From: Parvularculaceae bacterium
GTDB taxonomy: Bacteria; Pseudomonadota; Alphaproteobacteria; Caulobacterales; Parvularculaceae
DNA length: 64,000 nt
Assembly (NCBI GenBank): GCA_028284065.1
Contig: JANQSJ010000013.1
Span: 53,538 to 117,537 of the forward strand
Direction: 5' to 3'
Shown here: in pieces, positions 35,928 through 44,658 of the stretch
How positions within the stretch are numbered: position 1 is the stretch's first letter
Layout: each line of letters starts with the position of its first letter
The notes under the pieces: generated by a model
The model's database searches: none
What the model was told of the DNA's origin: nothing
What the model saw: the letters and a program-made list of their open reading frames with translations, nothing else
Program-made: the position numbers and the translations under genes

Positions 35928-37814
35928 ATGGCCGCACATCCTGAAAACGCCGGCGGGCGGCGTCCCGCGGCGGGCAAGTCAAATGGATCGGACGAGGCTG
36001 CGCAGGATTTGCGGACCGCCGACCGAGTCGAGGTTTCCTTGAACGGCTCCCCTGTAAGACAAGACGCATTGACCAAGGCCGACAAGGCCGCCCAAGGCGC
36101 GCGCCCCTTCGCCACGCTTATGGATGCTGTGGATGCGCTGAAAGACAGCGGCCGCGCCTACCGGTTTCATGACGTGCGGGGGACGCAAATCGGGGAAATC
36201 GCGTATCGCGATCTCGGCGCGCGGGCGCGGGAGCTCGGACGTCGGCTCGCCGGCCGTTTTGAACGCGGTTCCCGAATCGCGCTTGTCGCAGAAACCAGCC
36301 CATCATTCATTCTGGCTTTCTACGCGTGCCAGTGCGCCGGGCTCGTGCCGGCCCCGCTGCCCCTTCCCGTCAATCTCGGCGGCAAGGAAGGCTATTTGCA
36401 GCAGATACGGCTGATGACCATCGGCTCCGACGCCGCCGCTGTCGTCGGGCCGGCCACCGTCAAGCCATTCCTTGAAGAAGCCGTCGCTGGCCTTTCCGGC
36501 GTCGCGGCGATGGACTTCGCCGAGCTTGAGGCGTTGAGCCCCGCCCAAGCGGCGCCGACGCCCTTTGGGCCTCAGGAGGAATGCTACATCCAGTATTCCT
36601 CGGGCTCGACAAGCGCGCCCAAGGGCGTCATCGGCACCCAGGCGTCCGTCACCGCCAACCTGCACGCAATTACCGCTTACGGACTTGAAGTCGCGCCGAC
36701 GGATCATGCGGTCAGCTGGCTTCCGCTTTATCATGACATGGGGCTCATCGGCTTCGCCCTGTCGCCGATGTATATCGGCATGGGCGTCGACTTTCTGGCG
36801 ACGTCTGATTTTGTTCGCCGCCCTTTGATGTGGCTGCGACTGATGACCCGCACGGGCGCGACGATCACCTACAGCCCCTCCTTCGGCTACGAACTCGCCG
36901 CGCGCCGCGCCGCGCGCGCCGAAGAGGGCGCGATCGACCTCACGAAGCTGCGGGTCGCCGGCATCGGCGCGGACATGGTCCGGCCGGAGGCGCTTGACGC
37001 GTTCGCCAAGGCGTTCAGTTCCCACGGATTTGACCCGCGCGCATTCCTGCCGAGCTACGGCATGGCGGAGGCGACGCTCGCGATCACGTTCACGAAGGTG
37101 GGCGCGCCGGTCGAGGTGGATAGCGTCGACATGCGCCACTTCAACCGCTCCGGCGTCGCGCAGCCTGCGTCCACGCTGACCTCGGCCGCCGAAACCCGGA
37201 ACTTCGTGCTTTGCGGGCGCCCGCTTCCAGGCCACGACCTTCAAGTGCGCGGCTCTGATTTGGAGGTTCTGCCGGATCGCGCCGTCGGCCGCATTTTCAT
37301 CAAGGGGCCAAGCCTGACGCCGGGCTATTTCCGAAACGCCGAAGCCACCGACGCCATGTACCAGGACGATTGGCTCGACACCGGCGACATGGGCTACATG
37401 CTCGACGGCGAGATCGTCATCACCGGCCGCGCCAAGGATCTCATTATCATCAATGGCCGAAATATCTGGCCCCAGGACATCGAATGGGCGGTCGAGGGGA
37501 TGCCGGGCGTTCGCAAGAACGGCGTCGCCGCATTCTCGGTGGACGACGGCTCGAGCGAACGCATCGTTGTGGTCGTGGAGCGCCGCGGCGGGATGTCCAG
37601 CGAAGACCTCGCCGAGATGAAGCGCGACGTCATGAACGCAATCCAGACGGCCGCCGGCGCGCCGGCCGAAGTGGTCCTTGCGCGGCCGCATTCCATGGTG
37701 CTGACCTCCTCAGGCAAACTGTCGCGCGCCAAGGTGAAGGCGAAATATCTGGACGGGGCGTTTGCGATGCCTGATGCGACCGCCGCCAGGGCGGTCGCGG
37801 AAGGGGGCGCGTGA
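35928..37814 (+). CDS. Fatty acyl-AMP ligase, ceramide cluster
   Basis: 628-residue adenylate-forming enzyme that activates a fatty acid and would load it onto the nearby ACP. Motifs: YIQYSSGSTSAPKGVIGT, SWLPLYHDMGLIG (typical of FAAL), PSYGMAEATLAITF, LDTGDMGYM, DLIIINGRNIWPQDIE and the C-terminal lysine SSGKLSRAK. Start uncertain: ATG 35928 or GTG 35916. The last bases overlap the start of the next gene (GTGA), so the two are translationally coupled. It supplies acyl groups for sphingolipid synthesis by context. Confidence 0.85.
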   Translation: MAAHPENAGGRRPAAGKSNGSDEAAQDLRTADRVEVSLNGSPVRQDALTKADKAAQGARPFATLMDAVDALKDSGRAYRFHDVRGTQIGEIAYRDLGARARELGRRLAGRFERGSRIALVAETSPSFILAFYACQCAGLVPAPLPLPVNLGGKEGYLQQIRLMTIGSDAAAVVGPATVKPFLEEAVAGLSGVAAMDFAELEALSPAQAAPTPFGPQEECYIQYSSGSTSAPKGVIGTQASVTANLHAITAYGLEVAPTDHAVSWLPLYHDMGLIGFALSPMYIGMGVDFLATSDFVRRPLMWLRLMTRTGATITYSPSFGYELAARRAARAEEGAIDLTKLRVAGIGADMVRPEALDAFAKAFSSHGFDPRAFLPSYGMAEATLAITFTKVGAPVEVDSVDMRHFNRSGVAQPASTLTSAAETRNFVLCGRPLPGHDLQVRGSDLEVLPDRAVGRIFIKGPSLTPGYFRNAEATDAMYQDDWLDTGDMGYMLDGEIVITGRAKDLIIINGRNIWPQDIEWAVEGMPGVRKNGVAAFSVDDGSSERIVVVVERRGGMSSEDLAEMKRDVMNAIQTAAGAPAEVVLARPHSMVLTSSGKLSRAKVKAKYLDGAFAMPDATAARAVAEGGA

Positions 37815-38818
37815 CGGCCAGGCCTGTTGCGCGGGCCGCGGTCACCGGAGGCAGCGGCTTTCTAGGCGGCGCGCTTATCAACCTCCTCCTCCGCGAAGGG
37901 ATCGAGGTGGCGGCGCTCGCCCGCACGCCAGAGAAACTGGACCACTTCCGTCGCGAGCGCTCAGACCGCAAGATAACCATCGTCGAAGGCGACCTCGCCG
38001 ACGAGAGCGCGCTTGCAGAGACAGCGGCGGGCGCTGACGCCTTCATCCACGCGGCCGCCCTCACCCACGCCCTCACGAAGCGAGAATTTGACGGCGCCAA
38101 CGTGGAAGGCGCCGCGAACGCCGCGCGGGCCGCCTTTTCCGTCGGCGCGGCGTTCATCCACATATCGTCGATCGCGGCGCGCAAGCCCGACCTGTCGGAC
38201 TACGCCGCCTCAAAGGCCGGCGGGGAAGCGGCGATCATCGCCGCCGCCGGCGCCCATGATCGCCGTTTCGGCTCCGACATTAGCCCGGATAAACAAGCTC
38301 GGTGGGTGATCCTGCGGGCCCCGGCGCTGTTCGGGCCAAACGACACGGCCACGCTTCCGTACTTCAAGATGGCGAAGCTCGGGATCGCGCCCGAGCCAGC
38401 CGCTCGGCCGGCCCCGCGGGCATCTCTGCTTTATGTCGACGACATGGCCGAGGCGATACTCGCGGCGGCGCGCGAAGCGCCGTCCGGGGCCACCCTGGAC
38501 GTCGGAGACGCCGACCCGCGCGGCCATAGCTGGGGCGAAATCGGCGCCGCGCTCGGCGCGGCGTTCGGCAAGCGCCCCTTGCGCCTGCCTGCGCCCCGCG
38601 CACTCCTGACCGCGCAAGCGGTCCTGGCCGAGGCGGCCGCCAGGGCGCGCGGCAAGGCGACGTTCATTACACGCGGGAAAGTGCGGGAGTTTTTTCACCC
38701 GGACTGGGTCGCCGGCGCGCCGGCGCTTTCAGACGCCACATCCTGGCGGCCCGCAACGCCCCTTGCGGAAGGATTTGCAAAAACGCTCAAGTGGTACCAA
38801 GAACAGGGGCTTATCTAA
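37811..38818 (+). CDS. cerR: SDR-type 3-oxosphinganine/ceramide reductase candidate
   Basis: 335-residue extended short-chain dehydrogenase. The NAD(P) fingerprint TGGSGFLGG is at the N-terminus and the catalytic Tyr-Lys in DYAASKAGGE near residue 137, preceded by HISSIAA. Position between the fatty acyl-AMP ligase and the ACP/serine palmitoyltransferase pair matches CerR of the Caulobacter-type ceramide pathway, which reduces the ketone made by serine palmitoyltransferase. Function assigned by context. Its TAA stop lies in the left end of a diverged intergenic repeat. Confidence 0.78.
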   Translation: MTARPVARAAVTGGSGFLGGALINLLLREGIEVAALARTPEKLDHFRRERSDRKITIVEGDLADESALAETAAGADAFIHAAALTHALTKREFDGANVEGAANAARAAFSVGAAFIHISSIAARKPDLSDYAASKAGGEAAIIAAAGAHDRRFGSDISPDKQARWVILRAPALFGPNDTATLPYFKMAKLGIAPEPAARPAPRASLLYVDDMAEAILAAAREAPSGATLDVGDADPRGHSWGEIGAALGAAFGKRPLRLPAPRALLTAQAVLAEAAARARGKATFITRGKVREFFHPDWVAGAPALSDATSWRPATPLAEGFAKTLKWYQEQGLI

Positions 38819-38920
38819 GGCGTTTCCAAGCGAAGTCGCTACGGTTTCGCCGCTCCGAACCGCGCAAGGCGAAAGACCAAAAGCAACGGAGCGGTTCAGA
38901 TCGACGCGAAGTTGCTTTAG
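38815..38920 (-). repeat. Diverged inverted copy of the 105-bp intergenic repeat
   Basis: Starts CTAAGGCGTTTCCAAGCG and ends GAAGTTGCTTTAG. Laid against the reverse complement of the copy at 60331-60435 it keeps the length (106 bp), both ends and several internal blocks (CGGTT, GCGCAAG, AAAGAC). I estimate about two thirds identity. It includes the stop codon of the upstream SDR gene. Confidence 0.6.
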
Positions 38921-38987
38921 CAACGAACGCTTGAGCTCCGGACGGCGCGCCATACGAAGCGCGCGCTATGGGCCGATGGGAGGCGAT

Positions 38988-39278
38988 ATGGCTGCGACCG
39001 GCGAAGGTCTCAGGGAAGGCGGCATTCAGGAAGACGACGACCTTGTCTTCCGCAAGATCTGTTCGATGCTGGAGCCGCTCAATCAGGTCAACGTCAAGCT
39101 GACGCGCGACACCGACATTGTCGCCGACCTTGAAATCGACAGCGTGTCGGTGCTCGACATCGTCATGGACGTGGAGGACGCCTATGACATTTCGATACCG
39201 GTGAACGTGATTTCCGAGACGCGCACCATCGGCGAGCTTGTCGACGCCATCCACAAGACCAAGAAAGAGCAGGCTTGA
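38988..39278 (+). CDS. Acyl carrier protein of the ceramide cluster
   Basis: 96-residue acidic carrier protein. The phosphopantetheine attachment serine is in LEIDSVSVLDIVMDVED near residue 52, in the right place for a four-helix ACP. GGGAGGCGAT precedes the ATG. It ends 5 bp before the serine palmitoyltransferase start, so it is the likely dedicated donor for that enzyme rather than the AcpP of fatty acid synthesis. Confidence 0.9.
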   Translation: MAATGEGLREGGIQEDDDLVFRKICSMLEPLNQVNVKLTRDTDIVADLEIDSVSVLDIVMDVEDAYDISIPVNVISETRTIGELVDAIHKTKKEQA

Positions 39279-39283
39279 GCGGC

Positions 39284-40489
39284 ATGGGCCTATTCGAAAA
39301 ATTCGAGAAAACCGCGGCGCTCTACAACGGCCTTTCGGATGCGGGACGCAATCCGTTCACGGTCATTATGGAGGAAATGCTGAGCCCCACCCGGGCAAGC
39401 ATCAAGGGACGGGAGACGGTCCTCGCCGGCACCCATAATTATCTCGGCATGACGTTCGACAGCTCGGCCATCGAAGCCGGCCAGGCGGCGATAGCCGCCC
39501 ACGGCACGGGCACCACCGGCTCGCGCTTCGCCAACGGCACCTACGGCATTCACCGAGCGCTTGAAGACGATCTCGCGGCGTTCCTCGGCCTTGACCACTG
39601 CATCGTTTTCTCCACCGGATACCAGGCCAATCTCGGCGCCATCGCCGGCCTTCTGAAAGCGGGCGAAGACATCGCCCTCATCGACGCCGACTGCCACGCC
39701 TGCATTTATGACGGGTGCCAACTTGCGGGCGTCGAAACCGTCCGCTTTCGGCATAACGACCCGGAAAGCCTAGACAAGCGGCTTGCGCGCGTCTCGCCCG
39801 ACGTCAAAGGAAAGCTCGTTTGCATCGAAGGCATGTATTCGATGTTCGGCGACATCGCGCCGGTGAAGGAGTTCGTTGAAGTCGCCCACAAGCACGGCGC
39901 GTATCTGTTCGTGGACGAAGCGCATTCTTTTGGCGTCTACGGAGAAAACGGCCGCGGCGTATCGGAAGCCGACGGCGTCATGGACGAGATCGACTTTTAT
40001 TCCGGCACGTTCTCCAAGAGCCTCGCCTCCGTCGGCGGCTTTGTCGCGTCCAACCACCGGGAGGTCGACTATCTCCGGTTTTCGGCGAGCCCCTACAAGT
40101 TCACCGCATCGCCGACGCCGGCGAACATCTCTTCCGCCCACGCGGCCCTCAAGCGGATATCGGCTGACCCGTCGATCCGGGAGCGGCTCTGGGAAAACGT
40201 AAATCGCCTTCATGCGGCCCTGCGCCAGCTCGGCTTTCACCTTGCGGCCGAGCCCGCCCCGGTTGTGTCCGTCCTGTTCAAACACGCGGACGACGCCTTC
40301 TCAGGATGGCATGCGCTTCTTGAAAACGGCGTCTACGTCAATATGGCGATCCCGCCGGCGACGCCGAACTCCATGTCGCTGCTGCGGCTTTCCGTCTCCG
40401 CCGCCCATACCCCCGACGACATCGACCGCATCGTCGCGGGGTACACGGCGATGGCCAACGCGGTGCCCGCGGCCCGGGCGGCCGGGTAG
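39284..40489 (+). CDS. spt: Serine palmitoyltransferase
   Basis: 401-residue PLP enzyme of the alpha-oxoamine synthase family that condenses L-serine with an acyl thioester to form 3-oxosphinganine, the first step of sphingolipid synthesis. THNYLGMTFD and TGTTGSRFANGTYGIHRALE match SPT; HACIYDG has the stacking His, DEAHSFGVYGENGRG the PLP Asp and GTFSKSLASVGGF the PLP Lys. Other alpha-oxoamine synthases (KBL, BioF) share the fold, but the ACP, SDR and ceramide synthase neighbours favour SPT. A TTG 9 bases upstream is an alternative start. Confidence 0.88.
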   Translation: MGLFEKFEKTAALYNGLSDAGRNPFTVIMEEMLSPTRASIKGRETVLAGTHNYLGMTFDSSAIEAGQAAIAAHGTGTTGSRFANGTYGIHRALEDDLAAFLGLDHCIVFSTGYQANLGAIAGLLKAGEDIALIDADCHACIYDGCQLAGVETVRFRHNDPESLDKRLARVSPDVKGKLVCIEGMYSMFGDIAPVKEFVEVAHKHGAYLFVDEAHSFGVYGENGRGVSEADGVMDEIDFYSGTFSKSLASVGGFVASNHREVDYLRFSASPYKFTASPTPANISSAHAALKRISADPSIRERLWENVNRLHAALRQLGFHLAAEPAPVVSVLFKHADDAFSGWHALLENGVYVNMAIPPATPNSMSLLRLSVSAAHTPDDIDRIVAGYTAMANAVPAARAAG

Positions 40490-40576
40490 CGCGATTAGTC
40501 ACATTGTCGCGAACGCCAACGGGCTTTTGGCCCTGTCAAGCTTGCGCGGCCCGAGTTTTGCGACCACATTCCGCGG

Positions 40577-40606
40577 CGGTCTTTAAGGGATTTATGGGGA
40601 AGACCG
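40577..40606. other. Hairpin between spt and the DUF2141 gene
   Basis: CGGTCTT (40577-40583) and AAGACCG (40600-40606) form a 7-bp stem with a 16-base loop. No T-tract follows. It lies in the 197-bp gap that splits the ceramide cluster and might mark a transcript end or a processing site. Confidence 0.3.
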
Positions 40607-40686
40607 CTCGATGCGCCTGAATTCCCGTCGCTAAAAGCGCTGGGCGATCGGCGCTCGGGAAATCGGAATACGGAGCGACAGTAAAA

Positions 40687-41202
40687 ATGACCAGAGTTAA
40701 GGGTCCGGCGCGGGGGGCGTGCCTTGTCCTCGCGACGGCTTTAGGTCTGTCCGGCGTCCTCGCCGCGGAAGACGCTTCGGCCGCCAAGGGCGAGTTCGAC
40801 CACAGCTTTGACCATGTGAGCTGCATCGGCGGACCAAACGAGGTTCGGGTGACGGTGCGCGGCGTCGACAAGTCCGTCGGGCTCATGCGCGCCGATCTCT
40901 ACAGGAACGATCCGGCGGGTTTCCTAAAACGCGACGGGCGCGTGGGGAAGGTAAGCTTCGCCGCAAGGGCGCCGTTCACCCAGTTCTGCATGCGCGCGCC
41001 CCGCGACGGCGAGTTCGCGATCGCCGTCTATCATGACGAGAACGCCAACAAGACATTCGACAAGAAGGCGTTCGGCCTACCGGACGAGCCGTACGGCATC
41101 TCAAACGATCCAGTGATTCGCTTTGCGCCCCCAAAGGTCGACGAGGCGCTGTTTTCCGTCTCGAAAAACGGTGCGTCGGTGGTCATTACCCTGAAAAACT
41201 AG
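40687..41202 (+). CDS. DUF2141 periplasmic protein in the ceramide cluster
   Basis: 171 residues with a signal peptide (LVLATALGLSGVLAAEDASA). The mature domain has the DUF2141 pattern: VRVTVRGVDKSVGLMRADLY, then IAVYHDENANKTFDKKAFGLPDEPYGISND near residue 120. DUF2141 proteins are beta-sandwich-like secreted proteins of unknown role. Its place between spt and the ceramide synthase suggests a periplasmic part in sphingolipid handling. GGAG lies ten bases before the start. Confidence 0.85.
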   Translation: MTRVKGPARGACLVLATALGLSGVLAAEDASAAKGEFDHSFDHVSCIGGPNEVRVTVRGVDKSVGLMRADLYRNDPAGFLKRDGRVGKVSFAARAPFTQFCMRAPRDGEFAIAVYHDENANKTFDKKAFGLPDEPYGISNDPVIRFAPPKVDEALFSVSKNGASVVITLKN

Positions 41203-41233
41203 ACGGCGGCGCGGATTTCGGAGAACGTCCATT

Positions 41234-42382
41234 ATGAAAACCTCGGTGGGCGTCAAGGTCGCGCCGGTGGATGGCGCGGCGGGCCGCAAGGCGTTCATCG
41301 CCGCCGGGAAAATCCCGTACAAGGACGACCCATGCTTTGTGCCGCCGCTGGAGTTGGAGGTCGGCTCGCGGCTCAACCCTGCGGAAAACCCGACGCTCAA
41401 AGATGCGCCCCACCGGCTCTTCATCGCCGAAAGGGACGGCGTTCCGGTCGGCCGCATAGCGACCCTCGTCAACCGCCTCCATCTCGACACGCACAACGAT
41501 GACACCGCCCATTTTGGCTTCCTGGACGGCATTGACGACCCGGACGTCTTCTCTGCGCTTTTATCGACCGCCGAGGATTGGGCGCGCAGTCAAGGCCATT
41601 CGAGGATTGCGGGGCCGTTCAGTTTCTCCGTAAACGAAGAACTGGGGCTTCTTGTCGAAGGGTTCGACACGCCGCCATACTTCCTCATGCCGCACGCACG
41701 GCCCTGGTATAAGACCCATGTGGAGGCGGCAGGCTACCACAAGGCGATCGACCTTTACGCGCTTTCCTACAGGAACGTGAAGGATTTCATTCCCGAGAAA
41801 CGAAAGCGCTTCGTCGACCGCGCGCTGTCGAATCCCAAGGTCAAGATGCGCCACGCCGACTTTTCGCGATTCAACGAGGAGGTGCGCGTCGCCGTCGACA
41901 TCTTCAATGACGCCTGGTCAGAGAACTGGGGCTTCGTTCCGTTTACGGAGGCGAACGCCGAACACATGACGTCCGAATTGCGCCCGATCATTGAGAAATA
42001 CAACTTCATGATCTGCGAGTATGACGGCGAGCCAGCCGCGTTCGCGCTCGTCTTCCCAAACATCAATGAGGCGATCCGCGACTTTGACGGCAAGCTTTTG
42101 CCCTTTAACTGGGCGAAGCTTCTCTATCGGCTGAAGGTGAAGGGCCTCTCTCAGGCGCGGATGCCGCTGATGGGCGTGCGCAAGAAGTTCCAGGGCAAGC
42201 CTATCGGCCTCGCCTTCGCCTACAAAATGATCGACGTCATGCAGTCCGACAATATGAAGCGGGGGCTGCAATCGTCTGAGCTCTCATGGATTCTCGAAAC
42301 CAATACGCCGATGCTCAATGTACTGACGGAGATGGGCGGTGAGATCTACAAGACCTATCGGATTTATGAAAAGGCGTTGTAG
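41234..42382 (+). CDS. bcerS: GNAT-type bacterial ceramide synthase candidate
   Basis: 382-residue N-acyltransferase. It has the profile of the large GNAT-related proteins found in bacterial sphingolipid clusters: RLFIAERDGVPVGRIATLVN, GFLDGIDDPDVFSALL, FSFSVNEELGLLVEGFDTPPYFLMPHARPWY (split across the middle), and EMGGEIYKTYRIYEK at the end. In Caulobacter the corresponding protein N-acylates the sphingoid base. The assignment is by family and context. Its last 17 bases overlap the glutaminyl cyclase gene. Confidence 0.82.
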   Translation: MKTSVGVKVAPVDGAAGRKAFIAAGKIPYKDDPCFVPPLELEVGSRLNPAENPTLKDAPHRLFIAERDGVPVGRIATLVNRLHLDTHNDDTAHFGFLDGIDDPDVFSALLSTAEDWARSQGHSRIAGPFSFSVNEELGLLVEGFDTPPYFLMPHARPWYKTHVEAAGYHKAIDLYALSYRNVKDFIPEKRKRFVDRALSNPKVKMRHADFSRFNEEVRVAVDIFNDAWSENWGFVPFTEANAEHMTSELRPIIEKYNFMICEYDGEPAAFALVFPNINEAIRDFDGKLLPFNWAKLLYRLKVKGLSQARMPLMGVRKKFQGKPIGLAFAYKMIDVMQSDNMKRGLQSSELSWILETNTPMLNVLTEMGGEIYKTYRIYEKAL

Positions 42383-43166
42383 GCGCCTGACGACGGCTGC
42401 TGCGGCGCTATTCATCCCGGCCGCCGCGCTCGCGCAGGCCGGCGCCGGACAGATCGACTATTACGGATATGAGGTCGTCAACGCATACCCCCACGATCCG
42501 AAAGCCTACACCCAGGGACTGCTCGTCGCCGACGGCGACTTCTACGAAAGCACCGGGCTGTGGGGCGATTCAAGCGTGCGCCGCGTCGACATTGAATCAG
42601 GCGAACCGGAGGCGTTGCAGGCGCTGCCGGAGAGCATCTTCGGAGAAGGGATGGCCCTGGTCGGCGACCGCCTCATAACGCTCACATACAGGGCGGGCGT
42701 CGCGTTCGTGCTGTCAAAAGACGGCTTCAGGCGCCTTGATCAGTTCGCCTATGAAGGCGAAGGCTGGGGCCTCGCCTTTGACGGCCGCCAACTCATCATG
42801 AGCGACGGCACCGACGAGATAGAATTTCGCGATCCGGAGACTTTTGACGTTCTGCGCCGGATAAACGTGACCTTTCAGGGAAAGCCCCTCAACCGGCTCA
42901 ATGAGCTTGAGTTCGTTGACGGGCGGATTTTCGCAAATGTTTATCAGACCGATCAGCTCGTGAGGATCGATCCCGACACCGGCGCCGTCGACGGCGTTAT
43001 AGATCTTTCCGGCATATTGCCGTCGGCGGATCGCGAAGCGCACGACGGTGAGCCGCCCGAGGTGCTGAACGGCATTGCCTATGACCCGGACGGCGAGAGG
43101 CTGTTCGTCACCGGAAAGTACTGGCCGAAGGTCTATGAGATAAGGCTCGTAGAACAGGCGCAATAG
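42366..43166 (+). CDS. Secreted glutaminyl-peptide cyclotransferase
   Basis: 266 residues with a signal peptide (LTTAAAALFIPAAALAQAG). The mature protein is a beta-propeller of the plant-type glutaminyl cyclase family: AYPHDPKAYTQGLLV, FYESTGLWGDSSVRRVD, LNELEFVDGRIFANVYQTD and LNGIAYDPDGERLFVTGKYWPKVYEI. It converts N-terminal Gln to pyroglutamate in exported proteins. Start at ATG 42366 inside the end of the ceramide synthase gene, so co-transcribed. A link to sphingolipids is not obvious. Confidence 0.88.
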   Translation: MKRRCRRLTTAAAALFIPAAALAQAGAGQIDYYGYEVVNAYPHDPKAYTQGLLVADGDFYESTGLWGDSSVRRVDIESGEPEALQALPESIFGEGMALVGDRLITLTYRAGVAFVLSKDGFRRLDQFAYEGEGWGLAFDGRQLIMSDGTDEIEFRDPETFDVLRRINVTFQGKPLNRLNELEFVDGRIFANVYQTDQLVRIDPDTGAVDGVIDLSGILPSADREAHDGEPPEVLNGIAYDPDGERLFVTGKYWPKVYEIRLVEQAQ

Positions 43167-43181
43167 GCAGCCCGGACGTCC

Positions 43182-44624
43182 TTACCGCAGCATCGGCTCG
43201 TCAAAGCTCCTGAGCTTGCGCGAATGCAGGGCGCCGCGCGCCGCTTCCTCGCGCAACAGCTCCACCGCGCGCAGGCCGGCGGCGAGATGCTGGCTCACCC
43301 GCTCCTGGTAGAACGCGTCGGCCATGCCGGGGAGCTTCAGCTCGCCATGCAGCGGCCGGTCGGAGACGCAGAGCAGCGTCCCGTACGGCACCCGATAACG
43401 ATAGCCATTGGCGGCGATGGTCGCGGACTCCATGTCGATCGCGATCGCTCGCGACTGATTGAGCCGCACCGCCATCTGCTCGAAACGAAGCTCCCAATTG
43501 CGATCGGCGGTCGTCACAATCGTGCCGGTGCGGAGGATATCCTTGACCGGGCCGCCCTTAGGGGCGGTCTCCGCGACCGCCTCAGTCAGCGCCAACTGCA
43601 CCTCCGCGATTGTGGGCAGCGGGACGGTGGGGTCGAGGGCGTCGTCCAGCACCTTGTCATCGCGCAGATAGGCGTGCGCCAGCACATAGTCGCCGAGCCG
43701 CTGCGTCCGGCGCAGGCCGCCGCAATGGCCGACCATCAGCCACACATGCGGGCGCAGGACGGCGAGATGATCCGTGATTGTCTTCGCATTGGAAGGCCCG
43801 ACGCCGATATTGACGAGCGTGACGCCGTCATGGCCTTCGCGGACGAGATGGTAGGCCGGCATCTGCGGCGGCTTCGGCGCGGGCGCCGCGGTTGATCCGT
43901 TTGCCCTGGTTGTCACGCGATTGCCAGGCTCGACAAAGGCGTCCGCCTCGCCTTTCTCCAGCGCCTTCAATGCGTGCTGATGGAATTCGTCCACATAGCG
44001 CTGGTAGTTTGTAAACAGAATGAAATTCTGAAAATGGGCCGGGGCCGTGGCGGTGTAGTGCTGAATGCGATGCAGGGAGTAGTCGGTGCGTTCCGCGGTG
44101 AAGAGGCTGAGCGGCGTCGGCCCGTCGCGGCGCAGGATCATGCGTCCGTCGACAACGTCGTCATTTGTGGTGACAAGATTGGGCGCGTGGAAATTGAACG
44201 GCAGTCGCTCGCGCTGCTGCGCCGTGAGCGCCGCGGTCGCGCGCTCCAGCGCGAAGGTGAGCGGGATCGGCGTCCCGGACGGCCCGACCGAAAGTCGGGC
44301 GCCATAGTTCGCGCACAGCTCGGTCAGTTGCTCGGTGAGATAGGCGCGGAAGAGCGCCGGCTGAGTGATCGAGGCGCCGTAGACCTGCGCTTCGGCGACG
44401 CGGCCGAGCGCCAGATTGCTGGTCTGCGTCGCGTGCTCCGGCGGGACCTCCGCGCGCAAATATGGATAGGTCGGCGCCTGGGTCATCGCCACCGCGTCGC
44501 CGCGCGCGAATGCGTCGAGCCGCCCGGCGACGTCCGACATCGCGGCGTCATAGAGCGCCTCCAGCCGGTCGATGGCGTCCTCAGGGCCCGAACAGACCTT
44601 CAAGCCATCCGGCGTATCGCCCAT
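43182..44624 (-). CDS. amn: AMP nucleosidase
   Basis: 480-residue enzyme splitting AMP into adenine and ribose 5-phosphate. The N-terminal half is the Amn-specific domain; the C-terminal half is a nucleoside phosphorylase fold with VTLVNIGVGPSNAKTITDHL, VGHCGGLR, DYVLAHAYLRDD, AIDMESATIAANGYRYRVPYGTL and CVSDRPLHGE. The ATG at 44624 has AAGGAA seven bases upstream. It follows the M24 peptidase gene by 34 bp on the same strand. Confidence 0.93.
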   Translation of the reverse strand: MGDTPDGLKVCSGPEDAIDRLEALYDAAMSDVAGRLDAFARGDAVAMTQAPTYPYLRAEVPPEHATQTSNLALGRVAEAQVYGASITQPALFRAYLTEQLTELCANYGARLSVGPSGTPIPLTFALERATAALTAQQRERLPFNFHAPNLVTTNDDVVDGRMILRRDGPTPLSLFTAERTDYSLHRIQHYTATAPAHFQNFILFTNYQRYVDEFHQHALKALEKGEADAFVEPGNRVTTRANGSTAAPAPKPPQMPAYHLVREGHDGVTLVNIGVGPSNAKTITDHLAVLRPHVWLMVGHCGGLRRTQRLGDYVLAHAYLRDDKVLDDALDPTVPLPTIAEVQLALTEAVAETAPKGGPVKDILRTGTIVTTADRNWELRFEQMAVRLNQSRAIAIDMESATIAANGYRYRVPYGTLLCVSDRPLHGELKLPGMADAFYQERVSQHLAAGLRAVELLREEAARGALHSRKLRSFDEPMLR

Positions 44625-44658
44625 CCGCGCGTTCCTTTCGTTCCTCCAGTCGCAGCCA

